This document shows, in pieces, positions 12,571-14,607 of a stretch of 14,607 bases of DNA. Origin of the DNA: Cacconaster sp045114175 (GTDB lineage: Bacteria > Bacteroidota > Bacteroidia > Bacteroidales > UBA932). The notes under the pieces were generated by a model that saw only the letters and a list, made by a program, of their open reading frames with translations, made no database searches and was not told the origin of the DNA. A program made the translations under genes and the position numbers. The stretch covers positions 1 to 14,607 of the forward strand of contig JBGUJZ010000036.1 in the NCBI GenBank assembly GCA_045114175.1, given 5' to 3'. Every line of letters begins with the position of its first letter. Positions within the stretch are counted from its first letter, which is position 1.

Positions 12571-14388
12571 TCAGTGCCAGCCGGGGCCGCCACCCGGGCC
12601 GCCGCCGGGATTACTGCCGGAGCCACCCGAATAGGTGGAGAGGGTGACGGAACTGCCGCCGGAGATGCCGGTGAGGGCCCAGAGGCCGCCGCAGTGGGTG
12701 GTGCCGCTGACGGAGACATCCTTCTTGCCGGACTTCAGGCCCGGGGCGGAAACCACCACGCTGGAGACGCCGGAGGGCGCCTTGAAGGCGCAGAGTTCGC
12801 CGTCGGAACCCGTGAGTGAATTCCATTTGCCGGCCGTGCAGCTCATCGTGAAACAGGTCTGCGAGAGCTGGGCGTCGCGCTCCAGTCCGCCATAGGCCAC
12901 GACAGTAGCCCCTTCATTGATATAGAGTTTGTGCCCCTCTTCCGTGTTGGCGTCTAGCGCCACTTCCGGCGAGCCTTTGGTGCAGACGGCAAAGACGTAG
13001 CCGCCGTTGATTTTCATGTCGCCGTTGGCGTCCATCGCATCGTTGCCGGACGAGAAAGCGTAGACCATGCCGCCGTCCACAACGAAGTCGCTCTGGCTGT
13101 TGATGGCATCCTCCTTGGTGGAGGTGGCGTAGGTCTCGCCGCCCTGGAAGGTCAGGTTCCCCTTGACTTCGATGGCTTCGCAGTAGGTGCTGCTAACCGT
13201 AATCACACCGCCCGCAATCACGAGGTTGCCCGCGCAGAGCGAAGTGGCCGTCTTGCCGCTGCCCGTGGTCTCTTTGTAGCCGATGCGGATACCCTTGGCC
13301 GAGACGTCGCCCAGCGATGCGGAAGAGGTCTGGCCCTTGGTGGTGACGGTCAGCGTGCCGCCGGTAATGTAGCTGTCCGGCACGGTAGGATTGTTGGCAT
13401 CATAGCTGCCGGCCCGTACGCCCTTGCCGCCCACGCCGGTGTTGGTGATGGTCACCGTGCCGCCAGTCATCACGAACTGCTTGTCGGCCTTGATGCCGGC
13501 CGTGCCTGTATATTCCTGGTCATCACTGTCATAGGCCACGCCGCCGGAGACGTTGATCGTGGAGATGCCGCCGTCAATCCGGATGATGGAATCGGAGGAG
13601 AACCCCTTCTTCATATCGGCCGTGACACCGACCTCCAGCGTGCCGTCGGAAATCAGAATCCAGTCTTTTCCGCGGATGCCGTGACCGGCCGAGGAGCTGA
13701 CGCGAATGGTGGGGGCGGCCATCACGCGGACGTAATCGTCGGAGGAAATGCCCGCCTTGCCGGTGGCCGTCACGGTGAGCGACCCTTCGCCAGAGAAAAT
13801 CAGCTGCCCCTCGGAGAAGATGGCGCCCTTTTCATCCTCGTTGGACGGGGTTTCGGTATAGCTGGGGCCGTCGGTGATGCTGTTGGTGCCGTCCACCACC
13901 ACGAAGGTGCGCTTGCCCTTGTTGGGCGTTGCGATCGGACCCTGCACATTGATGGCCGCGCCGGTGGGGTTGGTGAGCGAAAGGTTGCTCAGCACGAGGG
14001 CCTGCTTTTTGGCGCTGTGCAGCTTGAACTTGCCGTTGGCCGATGTGCCGGTGAGAATATACTTGACTGCCTCCGTACCGTTGTTGACGATGGTCACGCG
14101 GTTGCCGTCCACGGTGACCGCAAAGTCAGCGGAAATGCCCTCGACCGTAGCGTCGGCAGAAGGTGAGAAGGTGACCGTCACCGTCCGGGCAAAGGTCGTG
14201 TTGGAAATGGCGTCGTCAGCATCGGCGATAGCCGGAAGCGTGATTTCAGTGGTCGAGGTGCCGCCGTTTCCGTTTCCGCCCCCGTTGTCACCGCCATTAT
14301 TGGTCCCGCCCCCGTTGTCTTCAGTGGGGTCGCAGCCGCCTGCCAGGATCAGTCCCGCCATTGCGAGAAGAATGCATACTTGTTTCAT
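12571..14388 (-). CDS. Surface lipoprotein with Cthe_2159-like carbohydrate-binding beta-helix
   Basis: The protein has 605 residues when started at the ATG at 14388, which directly opens a lipoprotein signal (MKQVCILLAMAGLILAGGC). The frame extends 15 codons upstream, but those residues would spoil the signal. After C19 comes acidic DPTEDN, which resembles the Bacteroidota surface-export signal. A Gly/Asn-rich linker (about 25-43) follows. The rest is a series of short beta-strand rungs with repeated GG turns and Asp clusters: GISSDDYVRV near 214, STKEDAINSQSDFVVDGG near 435 and NDAMDANGDMKINGG near 450. These are the marks of the calcium-dependent, polysaccharide-binding Cthe_2159 family. 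No catalytic site was recognised. The C-terminus is a Gly/Pro-rich tail ending GPGWH. Likely role: binding acidic or plant-type glycans at the cell surface (inference). Confidence 0.85.
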   Translation of the reverse strand: MKQVCILLAMAGLILAGGCDPTEDNGGGTNNGGDNGGGNGNGGTSTTEITLPAIADADDAISNTTFARTVTVTFSPSADATVEGISADFAVTVDGNRVTIVNNGTEAVKYILTGTSANGKFKLHSAKKQALVLSNLSLTNPTGAAINVQGPIATPNKGKRTFVVVDGTNSITDGPSYTETPSNEDEKGAIFSEGQLIFSGEGSLTVTATGKAGISSDDYVRVMAAPTIRVSSSAGHGIRGKDWILISDGTLEVGVTADMKKGFSSDSIIRIDGGISTINVSGGVAYDSDDQEYTGTAGIKADKQFVMTGGTVTITNTGVGGKGVRAGSYDANNPTVPDSYITGGTLTVTTKGQTSSASLGDVSAKGIRIGYKETTGSGKTATSLCAGNLVIAGGVITVSSTYCEAIEVKGNLTFQGGETYATSTKEDAINSQSDFVVDGGMVYAFSSGNDAMDANGDMKINGGYVFAVCTKGSPEVALDANTEEGHKLYINEGATVVAYGGLERDAQLSQTCFTMSCTAGKWNSLTGSDGELCAFKAPSGVSSVVVSAPGLKSGKKDVSVSGTTHCGGLWALTGISGGSSVTLSTYSGGSGSNPGGGPGGGPGWH

Positions 14389-14472
14389 TAGATGAGTTTT
14401 ATGTTTGAATTCACTTTTGTAAAAATGATGCAAAAAAAAAGAAAAACCATGCCAAATAACCTCAAATCCTTT
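14389..14472. other. AT-rich divergent intergenic region
   Basis: The gap upstream of the lipoprotein gene contains a run of nine A (14432-14440) and is clearly AT-rich. No TAnnTTTG box was found on the minus strand, so the lipoprotein promoter is unassigned. GCCAAATAAC at 14451-14460 also occurs in both structured repeats, but nothing else of the repeat is present. Confidence 0.4.
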
Positions 14473-14480
14473 TAACTTTG
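14473..14480 (+). promoter_or_regulatory. Probable -7 element for the short peptide gene
   Basis: TAACTTTG is a perfect TAnnTTTG match, giving a transcript start near 14487 and a leader of about 34 nt before the ATG at 14521. The -33 element is not clear. Confidence 0.6.
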
Positions 14481-14520
14481 CAGAAATGCGTCAAGATACA
14501 TCATTCCTCAATAACTACCT

Positions 14521-14607
14521 ATGAAAACTAAAAATCTCTACCAGGCTCCCGAAATGGAGCTTCTGATGACGGAGAACGAACTGCCGCTTTGCGCCAGCGC
14601 AAACCCG
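14521..14607 (+). CDS. Short Bacteroidota peptide, 5' part only
   Basis: The first 29 codons are visible (starting MKTKNLYQAPEMELLM and ending at a CASANP stretch), cut by the window edge. The pattern of a short basic start, Tyr, Pro-Glu, alternating hydrophobic residues and then Cys-Ala-Ser is common among very short conserved Bacteroidota proteins of unknown function. The promoter at 14473 supports a real gene. No signal peptide or domain is visible. Confidence 0.6.
   Translation, partial: MKTKNLYQAPEMELLMTENELPLCASANP

Noticed and set aside
14389..14433. Earlier start of the lipoprotein at 14433
   Set aside because: It would put 15 polar residues before the lipoprotein signal peptide.

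Overview
The window looks like chromosomal DNA of a gut-type Bacteroidota bacterium of fairly high GC content, possibly near Alistipes/Rikenellaceae; the genus is a guess. Several gene starts carry the Bacteroidota promoter pattern (-33 TTTG, about 19-21 bp, -7 TAnnTTTG), most clearly in front of hicA. The Hsp20, the fused PlsC-GNAT lipid acyltransferase, the large alpha-2-macroglobulin-like protein and the short MKTKNLYQAPE-type peptide are also typical of the phylum.

Layout. Minus strand: hsp20 (293-724), an exported alpha-2-macroglobulin-like protein of 1747 residues (897-6140), an exported flavodoxin (6368-6970) and an OlsF-like bifunctional acyltransferase (7013-8854). The last two are probably one operon. 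From 8901 the plus strand carries uvrC (8901-10493) and, 3 bp on, a PnuC-type vitamin/nucleoside transporter (10497-11333). A repeat-filled gap of about 455 bp follows, then a hicAB toxin-antitoxin operon (11790-12392). Convergent to hicAB lies a Cthe_2159-like beta-helix lipoprotein (12571-14388, minus). The start of a short peptide gene (14521 on, plus) runs off the end. No tRNA, rRNA, CRISPR or transposase gene was seen.

The most unusual content is non-coding. Four elements of 107-112 bp (171-282, 6198-6308, 11348-11457, 12399-12505) lie just past gene 3' ends. Each is bounded by inverted copies of roughly TGGCRSNTAAC, and each has a strong terminator hairpin at its exact centre. Two of them have related interiors; the other two have unrelated hairpins in the same architecture. 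A second repeat (1-138 and 11541-11671) contains two hairpins whose arms change together between copies, as expected for a structure under selection. The two repeat classes are neighbours both times, in swapped order. A third nested inverted repeat (10374-10460) lies inside the 3' end of uvrC and encodes an odd C-terminal tail.

UvrC itself keeps all catalytic and cluster-binding residues but lacks roughly 70-100 residues between its UVR and endonuclease domains. The protein-coding genes otherwise look intact and ordinary for the phylum: proteostasis, envelope/lipid functions, DNA repair, vitamin uptake, toxin-antitoxin and surface carbohydrate binding.
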